Made by a program: the position numbers and the translations under genes
In this document: positions 36,881 through 50,504 of the stretch, one piece after another
How positions within the stretch are numbered: the first letter of the stretch is position 1
Layout: the number at the start of each line of letters is the position of its first letter
The notes under the pieces: model-generated
The model's database searches: none
Told to the model about the DNA's origin: nothing
Seen by the model: only the letters and a program-made list of their open reading frames with translations
Source of the DNA: Trichoplusia ni
Lineage: Eukaryota; Arthropoda; Insecta; Lepidoptera; Noctuidae
DNA: 64,000 bases
Reading direction: 5' to 3'
NCBI RefSeq assembly: GCF_003590095.1
Contig: NC_039481.1
Span: forward strand, 13,051,895-13,115,894

Positions 36881-39800
36881 TTTTAAACCTTTGGGCTTAA
36901 TGCCGGCACTCGAGTTCTGTTTCAATTTAATTCAGATCGAGTTGGTTGTTTGGAACCCGATACTAGCGCCAATCCCTGCAGTGGCAGGAGGTGGAACTAA
37001 GCTAACAGTGAACGACGCATATAACACGGGAGAGCTACTCGATTTGGGTTCGGTACCATTTCAAAATCCAATCGAAAATTCGAAAACAAAAGCAAACTTC
37101 CTTTGGGAGTTAGCAAGAGGACTTTTTGTATGTAATGTACTGTCTCGTTTTCAAGACGCGTAGAGTCCTTTTTACAGCCAATAAAATTACGTGGTAAAAG
37201 TAAAGGGAGAATAAAAAGTTGGCTACGAATAGTATTGATTACAATACAATACAAAAATTATTTTATATTACAGAAGTTTGTACTTAAAAGCGTTCTTATG
37301 TATCCCCTCTTAATTTTTATAGTAGAACTAGTCGCTAAAGCTATTCGTCTTATTAACGTTTTAATCAAATATAAAATCACAAACTTTTATTGTAATTTTA
37401 TGTACTTATAAGTATTTTATTTAGCCTTAGTAATGTAACAATGGCATATATTTTTTTAATTTGAATCGTTTGGCCGATTATTTATATAACATAAGTTCGT
37501 ATGCCTCACAAAAATAATAAATAAAAATATATAGTGCTTTAAGCTTAAGCTGTGATTTTAAGGTTATTAGTAGGTGCTAGGGTAATATAATGAACACACT
37601 TAACTTGTATGGACTCTTCTCTATACAAAATGTTACTATAATAATGTCCGTTTCTTAATATATGTTGTTTAAAATAGCTTGAGCCTCATTTATGTTGGAC
37701 TCATTTCAGTGTATAAATTCTGACTGGTACTCACTTCAATATTTTTTATACTTTAAGAAAAATAATACCCTGTTAGGGTCAATCTCTAGTGATAGGACAG
37801 TGGCTGTGAGCCGTGAGTGCGTGATCAGTGAGTGCTAGTAGGCTCTTGCAGCCTTCAAATGAATATGAACTTTGAACTTAAGTAGATAAGACTCAAAGTT
37901 ATTTGTAATATAGATCCTTTAAAGACGCTGTCGGCCGTTGCTGTTTGCAGTTGTTCGTAACTACAAGTCGGGAACATTTAAAACAATACATAATTTTAAT
38001 TTAAACTTCAATCAGTCAAGTGATAAATTCGTAATATTTTGTGTAGAGAAGTCTTCAAATGCGTAAGGTTCGATTTGTTTGTATATTTTGTTGCTATTTT
38101 GAATATTATTTAATTTTATTGAATGTTATGGATAAAATGGTTTTTATAATGCACTTGTTTTTATTTACTCTCCAACCGAATGTTTGTGTACCGAGTCTTT
38201 CTTATGACGGAGCAGGCGAAACAGGTAAGATGATGTGGAAGATAGATACTCAACTCACTATTCGACATAATATAAAAAAAGCAACTTCGTACTCACTTAC
38301 CAAATCAAAATCCATTTGATTACACAATAGCACTTTTCGAACGTCATTTTTATTCTAGCCCACTGCTTTCCACTGTTGGGCAAAGACCTCCAACAACGAA
38401 CGTCATAGAATCATATTATAGAGGGCACCCCGTAACGCCCTCCCTCCAGCCCTCCCCACCCACAGCAAAGCACGCTGTCACTTTTTGTTAATTTTTATGA
38501 AAATTAAAATTTAATTTTACTTTAATGAACCCAATTCAGCTGCACGAAGAGTCACCACAGATTATCAATAAAAAGCAACTTATCAAACAATACTCGTTCT
38601 AATTCCAAACTTAAAATACCCCTTCTGCACTAAAAACTCGATTCCACGATTAATATCAGACTTCCCGCCTAAAATCTCTTGTCTCTAATTATGTTGCCAG
38701 TTGATGAGCAAACTTTTATCGGAGCGGTAACAGCGAATGTAGGCAAGTGTTAATTAGTATTCGCAGGAGATTGAATATTGATAATATCTAATTGATAGCT
38801 CTCGGTATTCGTACGCGGTATTGGAACGCGATTAGTGATGTTACATCACTTAATCTTAACGGCTTCGACTTACAAATGACGATTGACGATGGTCGTGCCT
38901 GTAATAAAATTGTAAGCTATTGCGTTTAATTTTTCGGTTTTTGATTCAATGTCGATCTTTTTCAAGATTTTATATGATTGTAGGCTGTAGATACTCTGCC
39001 CTGTTTCATTCACGGTAAACATGATCCAATAGGTATCTACTATGTTATGTACGCATTAAAAACTTTTTTAAACCTTCAGTTCAAGTACCGTTCTTATTGC
39101 GATGAAAAACAAAACAAGAAAAAAGAATATTCTTTTAAAAAGGTGATTTTTTGTTTTATGTAATAATTGCCGTGAGGCGGATTTCGCTTAGAACCGAAAC
39201 TTTCCGGGTTATTTCAAAACGCCAAAACATACAGCTCTTACATGAATAGGCAATCCATTATTAAATAACAGACTTCTGTCTTGTTTCTGCCTTGGTTTTT
39301 TTCGGATCGTTTCAAGTTTTAACTTACTAGGCATAATTATAGAATCATCTAGTAGTTACTAGATGGCGTTACTGTCCATGCATGTTGTTTCTACTTGCTG
39401 AATTTTGTGTCGCAGAGCTCACAGAGTTGTAAAAAAATATTTTCGCTTGTGCTTAGAAAACTTTCTCACTTAAACAGTAACGAAAATCTTCCCACAGCGA
39501 GTTTAAAAAGGTGAATTTAAACATAGGGCTCTTATATAATTACTCTAACAGTAGATAGAGTGCATTTCGATAAAATATTTCCAACATTAAACCAACGTAA
39601 TATATATTTCCACGACTGTTTTCTTATCATTGTATGTGTGAAAATGTCAACATGATGTAGCCCTCAAAAACTTTTCTACGCCAACTAATTAGCTATTTAC
39701 TTACGCCACCCCGCAAGATAAGCGTGTTTTATTGAAAAACTTAACTGCTGGCGCGCAGTTTTGATTAAGATTAGTTCATAACTTGCACAATAATTTAGAT

Positions 39801-40460
39801 TGAGCGGTGATTTGGAACGCGCCGCGCTCGCGGGTTGGCGCGAAATTTCGCGGTACACAGATTATACATAATTTTTACTGGAAAGGCCTACAAAAGGCAT
39901 TTCAGTATATACAATAAAAATGTCATCAGGAATACTACCTTGAAATAATAACGTTAATTTTTAGCAAACGTTAAATATTTTATTTTTTGTGAATCTTCCT
40001 AATATGACGATTATGTTTGTTTTTATTTGAAACATATCGTCCACCGTATAACTAAGAATTTCATGAAAAATATTTGACGGAGGTTTCTTAATTGCTAGGT
40101 AAATTTCTAGAACATCATTAATTTTATTGATAATTAAATAAAGTTTCCAATACGAACGATAGCCACATCCAGCATGACCCACGCTACACATCGCGCGATC
40201 CGTGTAACAACATCTTGTGAACTCTGAGCGCTGGTTAATAGCTTAATACGCGTTTGTAACGAGTTGTTTAATGAATTAAATCTGAATTTACTGGCTTCTC
40301 AGATTATTATATTTCACTTGCATACGCCTTCTAAGATAACCGACGCGATGTTATAAATTAGTGTTGCTAAACATTTTAAGTGATTTTCATTTTGTTTTGA
40401 TCATTTAAATTAAGCTTCTGTGTTTATAATGAAATGGAAAAATAACTTTATTTAGATAAA
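36881..40460. other. Start of the gene-poor region; no confident gene
   Basis: AT-rich sequence after Pex1. A short scrap of a moth repeat tail lies at 38,355-38,400 (CCACTGTTGGGCAAAGACCTCC type). A perfect 14-bp palindrome CGCGAAATTTCGCG is at 39,839-39,852 in a GC-rich patch. A possible tiny first coding exon is at 38,204 (see findings). Nothing else could be supported. Confidence 0.5.
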
Positions 40461-40828
40461 CACTGTGATTTTTTAGTCGTCTTACAAAAGCAGCCCAGTT
40501 TGTGTATCCTATGACTAGAACACGTTCATGATAAAAAAATTGGTGTTTATGAGATTTAAATAAATTTAAAATGCAATTTATTTATTCAATATTATGATGC
40601 AATTCGTAGTTTTAGAAACACAGCTCTGTTGCGGTCGGAGCCTTGTAACAATGGAGAGGGGCGCGGGCGGCAGCGTTTTTATCATTTTTAACAGGATTTT
40701 TCAGATTTCTCATGTTTCATTTCTCTTCGTACCTATTATCTTAGTTGATGATAAAAAAATAAAAATCGCGCCTTATGTCGTATACATGAACTGGGCTACT
40801 TTTGTAAGACGACTAAAAAATCACCGTG
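40461..40828. mobile_element. MITE with long terminal inverted repeats, 368 bp
   Basis: The left end (CACTGTGATTTTTTAGTCGT...) and the right end are inverted copies over about 45-50 bp, with roughly four or five mismatches; the cores are TCTTACAAAAGCAGCCCAGT on the left and its complement with one change on the right. The 270-bp interior has no transposase. No clear target duplication could be fixed by eye. The superfamily is not assigned. Confidence 0.75.
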
Positions 40829-43800
40829 TATAGATATCACACACTGACATTAACACTTTGCTGCAAGTATGAACAGTACCTACATTTTCTTTAAAAACGC
40901 ATTATCATGATTCATGATCTTAATGAATAGTCTTTTCCCCCATTGTTTTTGCAATTCCAATGAGAAACTCACAAAACCACAACAAAAGCAAAAACTCTGA
41001 GACCAATATTTTGGGCCATAAATATTAAATCTAATACAAAAAAAGACATAACTGTCATCTAAAACAAACAAGCTGAGTAGGTACAACATAATCACTATAA
41101 AGATCTGTATTCAAGAACCATTTCATAAATAAAAGAAAATAAAGCGGTCTTTGTAGGAAGGTCCAAAAGCAAGTTAGGAGAGGTGGCGAGGTGAAATTAG
41201 GGGCCTTGTCCGCGCCAAAGAAAGCACTTTTTATTCGGCTTAAAGTAATTATTGTGTTTTTGTGAAAGAGTTTGTTAGCGGACCATTCAGAGTCGAGGAC
41301 ACGGACGCTGTCTTCGTACAGGGACGGAATTGGACTGAAAAAGGTGTGTTTCTTATGAATGCATCTAAGTAGTAACAGGGGCTCTGCAGTACTCTCTTTG
41401 CTAATTTACGAAGTTACGACTAATGCTATTAAAGCACAAAACTTTAAAAGTAACTAGTAAAAACAAAAATAAATAGGTAATCAACATAAAAAAAATCATA
41501 AAAAACAAAAGTTGTATCAGAAACTGAAATAGGTATTTTTGGTAAGTTCGTAGAGTTAAAGATATGCAATACAACGCAGCAAATTTGTAAGTATGTACAA
41601 AAACGGATGTAAAAGAATTACTTGTTTAGAGTAAACAAAAAATAATTTTACAAACACCTTTTCCCTCAAAAGTTAAAGTGAGTTTACAGAAAAACAAAAA
41701 GTTTTTAATCAATTTTGAATTTTACTCCTTGGTCATAAGTAGAATATTATGATGAAACGACTTCCACCTTGTTACTCAATAAACCACTACCAGTCGATCT
41801 TCCTAACCTACATTTTAAGATATACTGATAAACAAATACAAACTAGACCTCCCAAATCCGTCCCCTTTCATTGCCCGGAATATTCTTGTTTTCCTCGAGT
41901 TTTCTCAGCTTTTCTTCGCGTTTTCTTTCGTTTGGTGCCTTAATTAGCTCATTCAGTGCCCCCTTCGCACCGCGTACCCCACCGCACCCCCTAAATTATC
42001 TTATTTATTGAAAGCACTTTTATATTACATTTTGACAACCCGAATGGTGTATTTAGTGAGCATTTAGGGATCGGTGGAGCCCAAAAAGCGAATAAGGTGA
42101 TATTTTATTATCTAGGGCGATGAACTTTATTCATATTTTTTGAATAATCAAATATTTATAGGCTTCCAGTTTATGGATACGTATCTGCGGTATTTTTATT
42201 TGGAGTCGTTGAGCTGGTGCGAGTTTAATGTGGAAGATTGTTAATTCGTGTTCTGCTTGAAATAGGTCACTCCTTCCTTTTGCGGTGCATCTGCATTAGC
42301 TTGCCTGTAATAATATGCTAAATATGAATTTAAACCCGAGATTTTTTTTTATATCACTGAAAGTCATACTTAAACTTACCTTCTCAAAATTAGAGATGGA
42401 ATTCTACAAGAGATGCTAAAATTCAATTATTTCTAAGTACGTAAATTGTAAGCGAAATCACAGAAAAGAATTAACAAATATAAGATTTTAAAGGCCTGTT
42501 GTTATTAAATACGAAACCGGTCAAAGATTGTGCAATCAATAAACAACACCTTTAAGAAACAGCACCTAAAAATTATTCTTCGATTCCATGAAACTGAAAC
42601 CACTATCTCCACCTGAGCCAGACGTGACCGTAAAAGAAAAAGGGGCGAAGTCTTGCAGGAAGCGTCGCTGATAAGCCTCCATAATGGCGGCCGCTGATAA
42701 CGGCGCTCCCGCCTTTTTCTCCCGCCAAAACAGGGCGCCATTGTCGTCACAATGGCGACACAAAGCCACTTCGCGACACAATGCGTTGTACTCACGACGT
42801 GAAGTAATAAATTTTTTGTAGTCTATTCAGAATTTTATGCCAGTTTTATGGCTGGTTTAGGTGAATTTGATTTTTCACACCGTATTAGGTGCGGTTAATA
42901 GATATCGAATGGTGCTAATTTTAAGCACACTGCCGTTAACGCTATGAGATATCTGTGATGCTTTTCGATCTTTTTTATTACATAACCTTAAATTACTGAA
43001 GTGAAAATATGTATAAATACTTATATTAAGATACAAGTATTTTAAAAAGTATGTTTGTCCATTTTCCAAATTGAATTAAAACTTTTACGATCTGTTTTCC
43101 ACATTGTTACGGTATAATGATTGGGTGAGTAATTAATTTAAAAAAAATACTGGTATAGTAGAGCTAAGATAAGTGTACGTATAAAAAACAGCTCTACATT
43201 TTGAGTCGAAAGACAAAGTAAATAATGTACGTTTAGTAGTTTTGTGATACTAAATAAGACAATAACATGAATAATCACTCGTATTGAAAGCTCTTACAAA
43301 ATAATATATTAGCGTAGCGCACATTATAATATCTACTCTCAGTAAGTTAATTTTCTTGGAAAGAACATAATAAAACATGGAGAGATTATTAAAATATTAA
43401 TATAACCTTAACATACACACTCAAGGGTCTTCAATTTGTGGTTTTAATAAAATTTTAATTGACACGTATTAGGTTTTCAAGTAAATTATAAAGGAGGCAG
43501 AAGTGGCCGCTTTCCTTCGCCACTCGCGAACATTAGCGCAGGGGGTGGGTGCCGGGACAAATTTTTGTTTTTCACTCGCGTTAGAGACGGCGATAATAGG
43601 AACTCAGTGCGATAGAAAGAGACAACACCAGGTGCACACATTGCCTTTGTTAAAGAGCAAAAATAATAGAGAGAACGGTCGTTTATCTCTTTTTATGGCG
43701 GGAACGCTATCTTCCCGCCGACGCTATTATGGAAGACAATTTTGGCGCGAAAGAAAACTGCTTATTACTTCTTATTCTTGGTGGCTGGTTTGGCAAATTT

Positions 43801-44340
43801 TTCTTTTTTAAAAAACGTGGTACGGTGCAAGTGGGTCGTTTGAGTTCCGTTTTCGAATCTTTGTTGTTTGCACCTGATTTAGTATAAGCAATTATTTATA
43901 TTCTTAGCCTAAAAGATTGATTTTATTCGTAATGTTTGGCGTGGTTCAATTTTTTGTTGCCATTTCTTACAGGATTTTTATTTGAAAGCATTTACGATGC
44001 TATGTTGTTTTTAAGGCTTTGGCCTAATCTTAGACTGTCCACAGTCTTCCCTTTATCCACAATTTTGTTTTTAATGTCTACAGATCCATAATAATCATTT
44101 ATGTGTATACAGCTAACCACAATGTAATTTTCCTCGAACATATTTTCTTAGCAAATAACTCTACCTCGGCTACTGAAACACTTTATTTTCTTTGAAAACA
44201 GATAATTATTTCCAATAGCTTTGTCTCATTTCAGTTCGATGTTGGCTCTGTTCTCAATAAACCGAATTAATTGTTCGCTGACACTTTTGTGGTAACTGAA
44301 CAATGGTCTAGGATAGCGTTTCATCTTGATACTTTAGCTT
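40829..44340. other. Gene-poor DNA with two GC-rich islands
   Basis: Islands at about 42,590-42,790 and 43,500-43,760 stand out from AT-rich flanks. They carry GGCGGGAA/TTCCCGCC and TTTTGGCGCGAAA motifs and a palindromic SOX-type pair, but no codon-like structure. They look like conserved regulatory DNA. That is inference from composition and motifs. Confidence 0.4.
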
Positions 44341-44342
44341 TA

Positions 44343-44572
44343 AATAAATAAATGCGGACAACATCACATACATTGATCTGAACCCAAAGTAAGTTGCTAA
44401 AGCACTTGTGTTATGGAATTCAGATACAACGAAGGTACCACAAACACCCAGACCTGAGAAAATGTAGAAATGAGAATTTTTACATTGACCCGACCGGGGA
44501 TCGAACCCGGGACCTCAGAGCTAGCGACACCTTGAAACCGGTGCGTACGCCACTCGACCACGGAGGTCGTCA
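44343..44572 (-). mobile_element. tRNA-derived SINE, near full length, with 7-bp target duplication
   Basis: Read on the minus strand, it starts GACCTCCGTGGTCGAGTGGC (A box) and has a B box GGTTCGATCCC inside CCGGGTTCGATCCCCGG. It continues into an unrelated body and ends in ATTTATTTATTTA. The acceptor stem no longer pairs, so it is not a working tRNA gene. AGCTTTA occurs on both sides (44,336-44,342 and 44,573-44,579), as a target-site duplication would. Confidence 0.8.
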
Positions 44573-44579
44573 AGCTTTA

Positions 44580-47100
44580 GGGACTAGATTGTGTCATTGC
44601 TTTGAAAATGGAACAAAGTATTTTGATCAAAAAATGGTTGGAAAAAGCCTTTTGGCTAAGTAATAGAGCTTATGAAGTAACGGTCTTGTAGAGTAAGGGA
44701 GTTTATGTAGAGTTCAATCATGGCAGTTCATGAGATCTGATACAAGAAATCGATAATAAAGGAAACAGGATAGCAGAGAGTCCACAATTGAATTAATCCA
44801 CTGGTATGAAATCCAAGTCACCGCATCTCCGTCGTCTCTCTCCGTCCCCGATAATTTTACATACGGAGAAATCATTATTTAGCGTTGGCAGCACTCATTG
44901 CAGTTTACCAATACAAAAACTACCTCGCAAGTTAACCAATAACAAAACCCAAAACCAAATCTCGCACCTACTTTATAAGCCGCAGTCCAATCCATCGTGT
45001 ACCCATTAAATCAATTATCTATTTTCGAACAAATTTTTGATCACAATAACATCACCATACTCATCACTCAAGTATCAAAACATGTCGCACGTAGTCCCCG
45101 AGTCCGCCCGCTCCATTGTCGCACCATTCTTCTCATTTCTTATATCAGTGAATTAGATCGGTCCCGCAAATGGATTAAAACGTTAAGTATTTATTTATCG
45201 CGCGTTTTAATCTGAGATCGTGGCGGTTACACAAACAGACAGTTAAATTATACGCTTTGTTAATGTTAACGAGGGTTTACGCTTGATTTCGTTTGTCGAT
45301 TTTTAAGTTTGTACAGCTAAGTGATAATGGTGGAGGTAATTGTGTTTGTTTGTGGTCGGGGTTGGTTGGTGACGTAGCGAGGTGGTAGGTACTACTTAGG
45401 TATATGGCCTAATGTAAGAGCCGGTATTATTGTTGTGCCTAATATTTTTGGGTTACTTATTCATTAGCGGTGAAGGATGGGCGATACGGGGCGCTGTCGA
45501 TATAATTTATTGACATTCAAAACGAACCTGTGAAGACTTTAGAGTATAAGTTTAAAAAAAACGAAAAATCAGTTTACATACCTTCTACCAGAAAACGCTA
45601 CGCTCAGCTTTAAAAAAAAATGCAAGCAAAAGAAACGAGGCAATGATTGGAGTTTCCCGTCACTTACCTTCCATTCACTCACTTGTTGACACGACCCGGT
45701 CATTAAAGACGAATCGTTCACCGGAAAATTGTCGGATAATCGTTTTTTAATACTATTACATTCGATTTTATTTGACACTTATCTGATTTTCCTCGTCAAT
45801 GTACATTCGCGATCAATTTTATATTTAAGTCAGGTAAGGTGCTGTTGCAAGAGACTAATGTTGTTTAGATTTGAAACGTCTTAAGAAAGATGAAATTGTA
45901 CCTAATCTATGTCATTTATCTCTCAATATGGAAAATCACCAGTTGGTTTTTGATTTTTGACTCTACTAAGTTGCATTGTAAGTGAAAACGCAATGTTCTT
46001 TTTCTTGCGCGATTCAATCGAATATTTTTTTTTCTTCAACAAGAAGATCCTAATTTTGGTTGACATTTGAATATTATATTATTATGTTATTTATAACTTT
46101 AAACAGTTCGAATTTCAAAGTCATCTTAAATGATGAGTGATGAGTGTGAGTAATGATTGAGTTTGTATGGAAACATAAGTGTGTACATAATATAAATAAA
46201 ATAAATGTATTTACACTGTATATAGATAAAATAAACTGTGATTTGTCTGTTTACGCCGGCTAGGCATTTGGTTTCGGGCGGCGAGGTGTCAGATTGAAGT
46301 CAATTTAATTTGTACAAAATGGAAATACCCGTCTGCTCAATCCGAGGGGAGTGTGTTTTTTATTTAATCTTTTTTTATACGAAAATATTATATTTATATA
46401 GCTTCTGTAGCCGTGTCTACTGCATCATGTTTTAGGTACTTTGGTTTGTAGATTTGGTCGGCATGGAATAAGTTGGCTGTTAATAGCTGTTGAAGCAATG
46501 TAGTGGTGAGAAAGTATCTGTTGTTTCGCTTAGACATTTCCGTTCTACTGTCGGGCAAACCCATTTTCACTCTTTGTCTATCTCTCTCTAGCTATGATGA
46601 ATCTTAGCATTGTCTGCGGCGAAGTCGTTTACGATTTAGAAGAATTAATTATTTGTTTAATATCAACAAATATGTACATAATGTAGTTAAACATCATTGG
46701 TTTGGAGGTTGGGGGCTAAGAGCAGGTATTTACGTATTGTCTATACATAAAAATACCCAAAAAATGCCGAAAAAACATTTAGGTTGTAGCTAAATGGAAA
46801 CGAAATGTTTTCTTGACCTCTACTACAGGTAAGTCAAAAATAATTGAAAACGACTTTTCACATACTCTTTCAAAATCGGTATTTGTTCGAAGTCTTGCGA
46901 AAACACACGAGACAGAGAATCGATCGAAGCGTAATGTAATTTATAAGAAAACCTCGGCGTCTCACCGTTTTATGAGGAAAGCTTTACCACTTCATGGTAT
47001 ATTCAGAAGTGTTACTCTATTCAATAATTTATTTCCCACCCTTAACTATCCCAAGCTATTGAAGTCTACTAGTCTATTAAAATACAAAAATTCTTGAGGA
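44580..47100. other. Gene-poor DNA, no feature supported
   Basis: Mostly AT-rich. A more GC-balanced stretch at about 44,800-45,240 has no exon-like reading frame with splice sites. A perfect donor-like string CTACAGGTAAGTC at 46,824-46,836 has no coding context around it. Confidence 0.4.
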
Positions 47101-47104
47101 TTAA

Positions 47105-47345
47105 ATTATCATCATCCAAGCCTTTTCCCAACTATGCGGGGGTCGGCTTTCAATCGAACGGGACGCAGCTAAGCTCCAGTGTTTTATAAGGAACAATTGC
47201 CTTTCTGATCTCCTCAAACCTGGGCAACGTGCATTCCGAAACACGGAGGAAATCAGTATGACACAGGTGGTCATCCATCCACGGGCCGACCGTATCAAGC
47301 GTAGCTTAACCTGTGATCGATGCAGTCTTAGTGCAGTTCTAGTTT
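47105..47345 (+). mobile_element. Interspersed repeat copy (same family as 36,770-36,880)
   Basis: Begins ATCATCCAAGCCTTTTCCCA and shares the blocks CCAGTGTTTTATAAGGA and the phrase around GGGGTCGGCTT with the first copy. It extends further, through CATTCCGAAACACGGAGGAA. It is a diverged copy of a common moth repeat. Confidence 0.6.
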
Positions 47346-50300
47346 AGCCACGAACTCTTGAGAAAGTAACTCAACAAAATAATTATATAAAAATAAATAA
47401 GATACGCACAGCACATATTAAATATTATGTTTTAAAAGTTTTAATAATTTATTGATCAAGAAATTCAAGTTTGTGAAAATCACAGAGAAACGAGTTAGTC
47501 TATTTTCAAAGTCCAGCTTTTAATCCATGATTAGTTTATTAACCTTCTGTATTCCCCACTCAACGGGAATGAGGTGTGACGTCGGATCAGACAGAAATCG
47601 TCTTTATCACCACAATTGTGGTTCTATTTTGCGCACGATTCATTTGAATGTTACACCAAGCACCGCAATTCATAACGCGAACTTCATGAATTGAATTTAA
47701 TATATTTTTAGAGATTTTCACATCGACTTCATATTTTGTTTTTAACTTTCTCAAGGAATTTTTGATTTTATGTATATGGTTAAATGTAATAACTACTGTA
47801 AATAAAATAAATCTGTTCTATAAAGTTCTGCAAGGTATGAAAATTAAAAAATTGAATCTATTTGGCAACTTACTTTCATGCCAAGTCGCTAAATAGATTC
47901 TAATAATTAACCACGTTGTTTTCTCACGAGCAAGTAGATATAAAATGTAGAAAATAATATTTTGACATACTTATATCTGGCTTAGAAAATATTCTCTACG
48001 CCTTAAACTCAGTGCCCGACTGGCTTCGTGTCATAACTAAATTATTCGCATTCATAACCGTATTCTGATATAAACTAAACCGTGTCATCTAGAGACGACA
48101 GAATTACTAGCAGACAGGACACAATTTAGCCAGACCAAGCGGCTGCCTCCAGCGAAATTAAATGACGCTGCATTCGCAAAGAAAATGCAATCACGGCCCC
48201 GGTATATTCCCCGATGCAAATCTCAATTTCCGAGTCAGTGTGCCCCGCTATTCCTTACGCTAATAAAACGTGCACCAAACTGAGATGCTGTTTCGCTCGC
48301 TGATGAACGCCAAATGACGTTATGACAGCGCACGCCGCCATTTAACGCCTATTTGGTTCCAATTTCAAATCTCCCGCGCTCCCCTGCGGTTCCGGACACG
48401 AACGGGGCATTGATAATACCTTTTTGTTTTATTATTTCAAATTTTATTTCGACCAGATTTATTAAGATTTTGTAAAAAGTTATTATGCGTCCAGAAATTG
48501 AAACACGACATGACAAACTACATTTTTAATTAAAGCTGTGTACTCATCAAAGTTTGAAACATAAACCGCTTGCATAGGAGTTTTATCCAAATGAAATTTG
48601 GATAGACTGCGGTATGTGAATGGCGGCAAAATAGGAATAAAAATGGATAGCTTTGGGTGGAAAAAGAAAATGAAAGAAATCAATATGGCCGAAACAGAGA
48701 GGGGTAAGCCGGGACTCCGGGAGCTCGTCCTCCTGATACAGAAGTTATTTTTAGAAGTTAACATCAATGTACTTAGTTTGTTTGTGATTTTGAAAATATT
48801 TATGTCTTATTTGTTTTTTAGATTCCAGTTATGATAAGAGTAAATGGGATAAGATCTATCGCATAATCTGAGCTGAAAATTGGTAAACGTATTTATTTTA
48901 CTTTTTTCTATAACTACATATACTATCATAATATTTATGAAACGTTTTGCATAAGAAGTCTGTCGATTACCTACCTAATATCTATAGTCTCATATTTGGA
49001 CGCCGCTCGGTAGAATAAAATTGCATCGCCAGCTAATTTAGTGGAAATTTGCAGCAGAGTGCTTAATTAATAAAATTCAGGCGAGTAATGTTTCTAGAAA
49101 TTATTTGACATTTATCGCGAACAATCTCGAGTCCCATGTTGGGCTCCAAAAGACAACGATCTTTAAATATTGAGTTTGGGAATAACTTGATCACTCGATT
49201 ATCAGGCCATACCCACGCAAATAAGTTTCAAGTGCTCTTACGAAATCGAACATTGTCTATAGCGATTTCTTTTATTCGTAGCGTTGCGATCGCATTCCGA
49301 ATCCCGATACACGAATATCCGTTCTGCCATTTTGGCGCGCGGGCGGCCGGAAACCCGAGGATATAAAGTTTCGCGCGCCTTTCTGCCCGCCATGACACTT
49401 TTCAATATTTTTACTCTTATTTACCGCTATTATTTATGTGTGCCATTCTTCGGGAGGGGAAACCGACCGTCTATATTGTCTGTTGCTTTTCTATCGCCGA
49501 GACTGTAATGTTTTGTTTTGACCTCTGTTATTTTGTTGGTTCGGTAAGGGCTTCGCAAAAAATGTTTTATAAACAACTTCGTCACACTTTTTGAAGGAAA
49601 AACGATGTTTCTTTTTATATTTACCTATTCTCAATCATTTTCATGAACAGTTTCAAGAAAGAAAAGAGGTATCGGCATCCAAAAACAAGGTTATTTGAAT
49701 TTGAATGTGTTTTTCTACGATTCCCGAATTATTTAATAACTACAAACAATTTTGAGTATTTTACAGTTTCATTGACTTGCAGAAACTGTTATTTCTTTGG
49801 TGTTGCAAATACATCAAAATCTCATAGAGTAACAAGAAAAACGAATTAGCAAAAAAATCTTTTGTTATAATACAATAAGCACTACAGCCAACTGGCTACA
49901 AATCTAAATAAAGACATCTGTCAAGTCTGCTCTAAAAGATTCCCGCCATTCAAACATAATCGTATGGAGACTCAAAAAGCTAAGTTGCGTCCCCACACTG
50001 CCACTGCTTCAATACGTTTTTTATTCGCACAAAATGGCTCTTTTCACGTCCATTGCGGCGTAAGGTGGTCAGTTTTTGGTGTGGATCCCTGGATGTGGCA
50101 TGAGCGTGGTAGGTGGTGAAAAGCGATAAAATATTTTCGTATTTTTATTGTGTTAGGTTTTTATTTTGTATTTTCAGACTTAGGTAAATAAAATTTAAGC
50201 AACGAAACGTCCTTGATGTTGTATTTACCCAAGTTTATTATAATTTAAGGATCTTAAATGCTGTATCAAAAGTCAGACATTAAAAAAGCTTTTATTAACG

Positions 50301-50500
50301 TTATTTGAAAAAATATCATAAAGCCTATGAAAACTTATAGGAAAAATGTTTTAATGAATTGTTTATAATTTTAATCATGTAGTTTTCCAACTGGTTCCAG
50401 CTTGAAACATTTAAAACATTAAGTTATTAACATTAAAATATTAAGTAGTAGTTTTAATTGTTTCGTTTTTTACTGTTGTACCTATCCCAACTGTCTTTTA
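47346..50500. other. Gene-poor DNA with GC-rich patches
   Basis: GC-richer patches at about 48,120-48,410 and 49,290-49,500 include GGCGCGCGGGCGG and TTTCGCGCGCC strings. No gene was identified. The overlapping frames at 48,483-48,834 on both strands have no family signal. Confidence 0.4.
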
Positions 50501-50504
50501 TTAT

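Noticed and set aside
41140..41350. A possible exon on either strand (plus: VEDTDAVFVQGRNWTEK; minus: a 92-codon open frame after an acceptor)
   Set aside because: Splice-like borders exist, but there is no start, partner exon or family signal. Chance is as likely.
43503..43811. A 102-codon plus-strand frame
   Set aside because: It covers a GC-rich motif island. The composition looks random and no family is seen.
44480..44570. A tRNA gene on the minus strand
   Set aside because: A and B boxes are present, but the acceptor stem does not pair and a SINE body with a TTTA tail and target duplication follows.
48483..48834. Opposed frames of 94 and 78 codons
   Set aside because: No recognisable domain, no splice support, and both strands are open equally.
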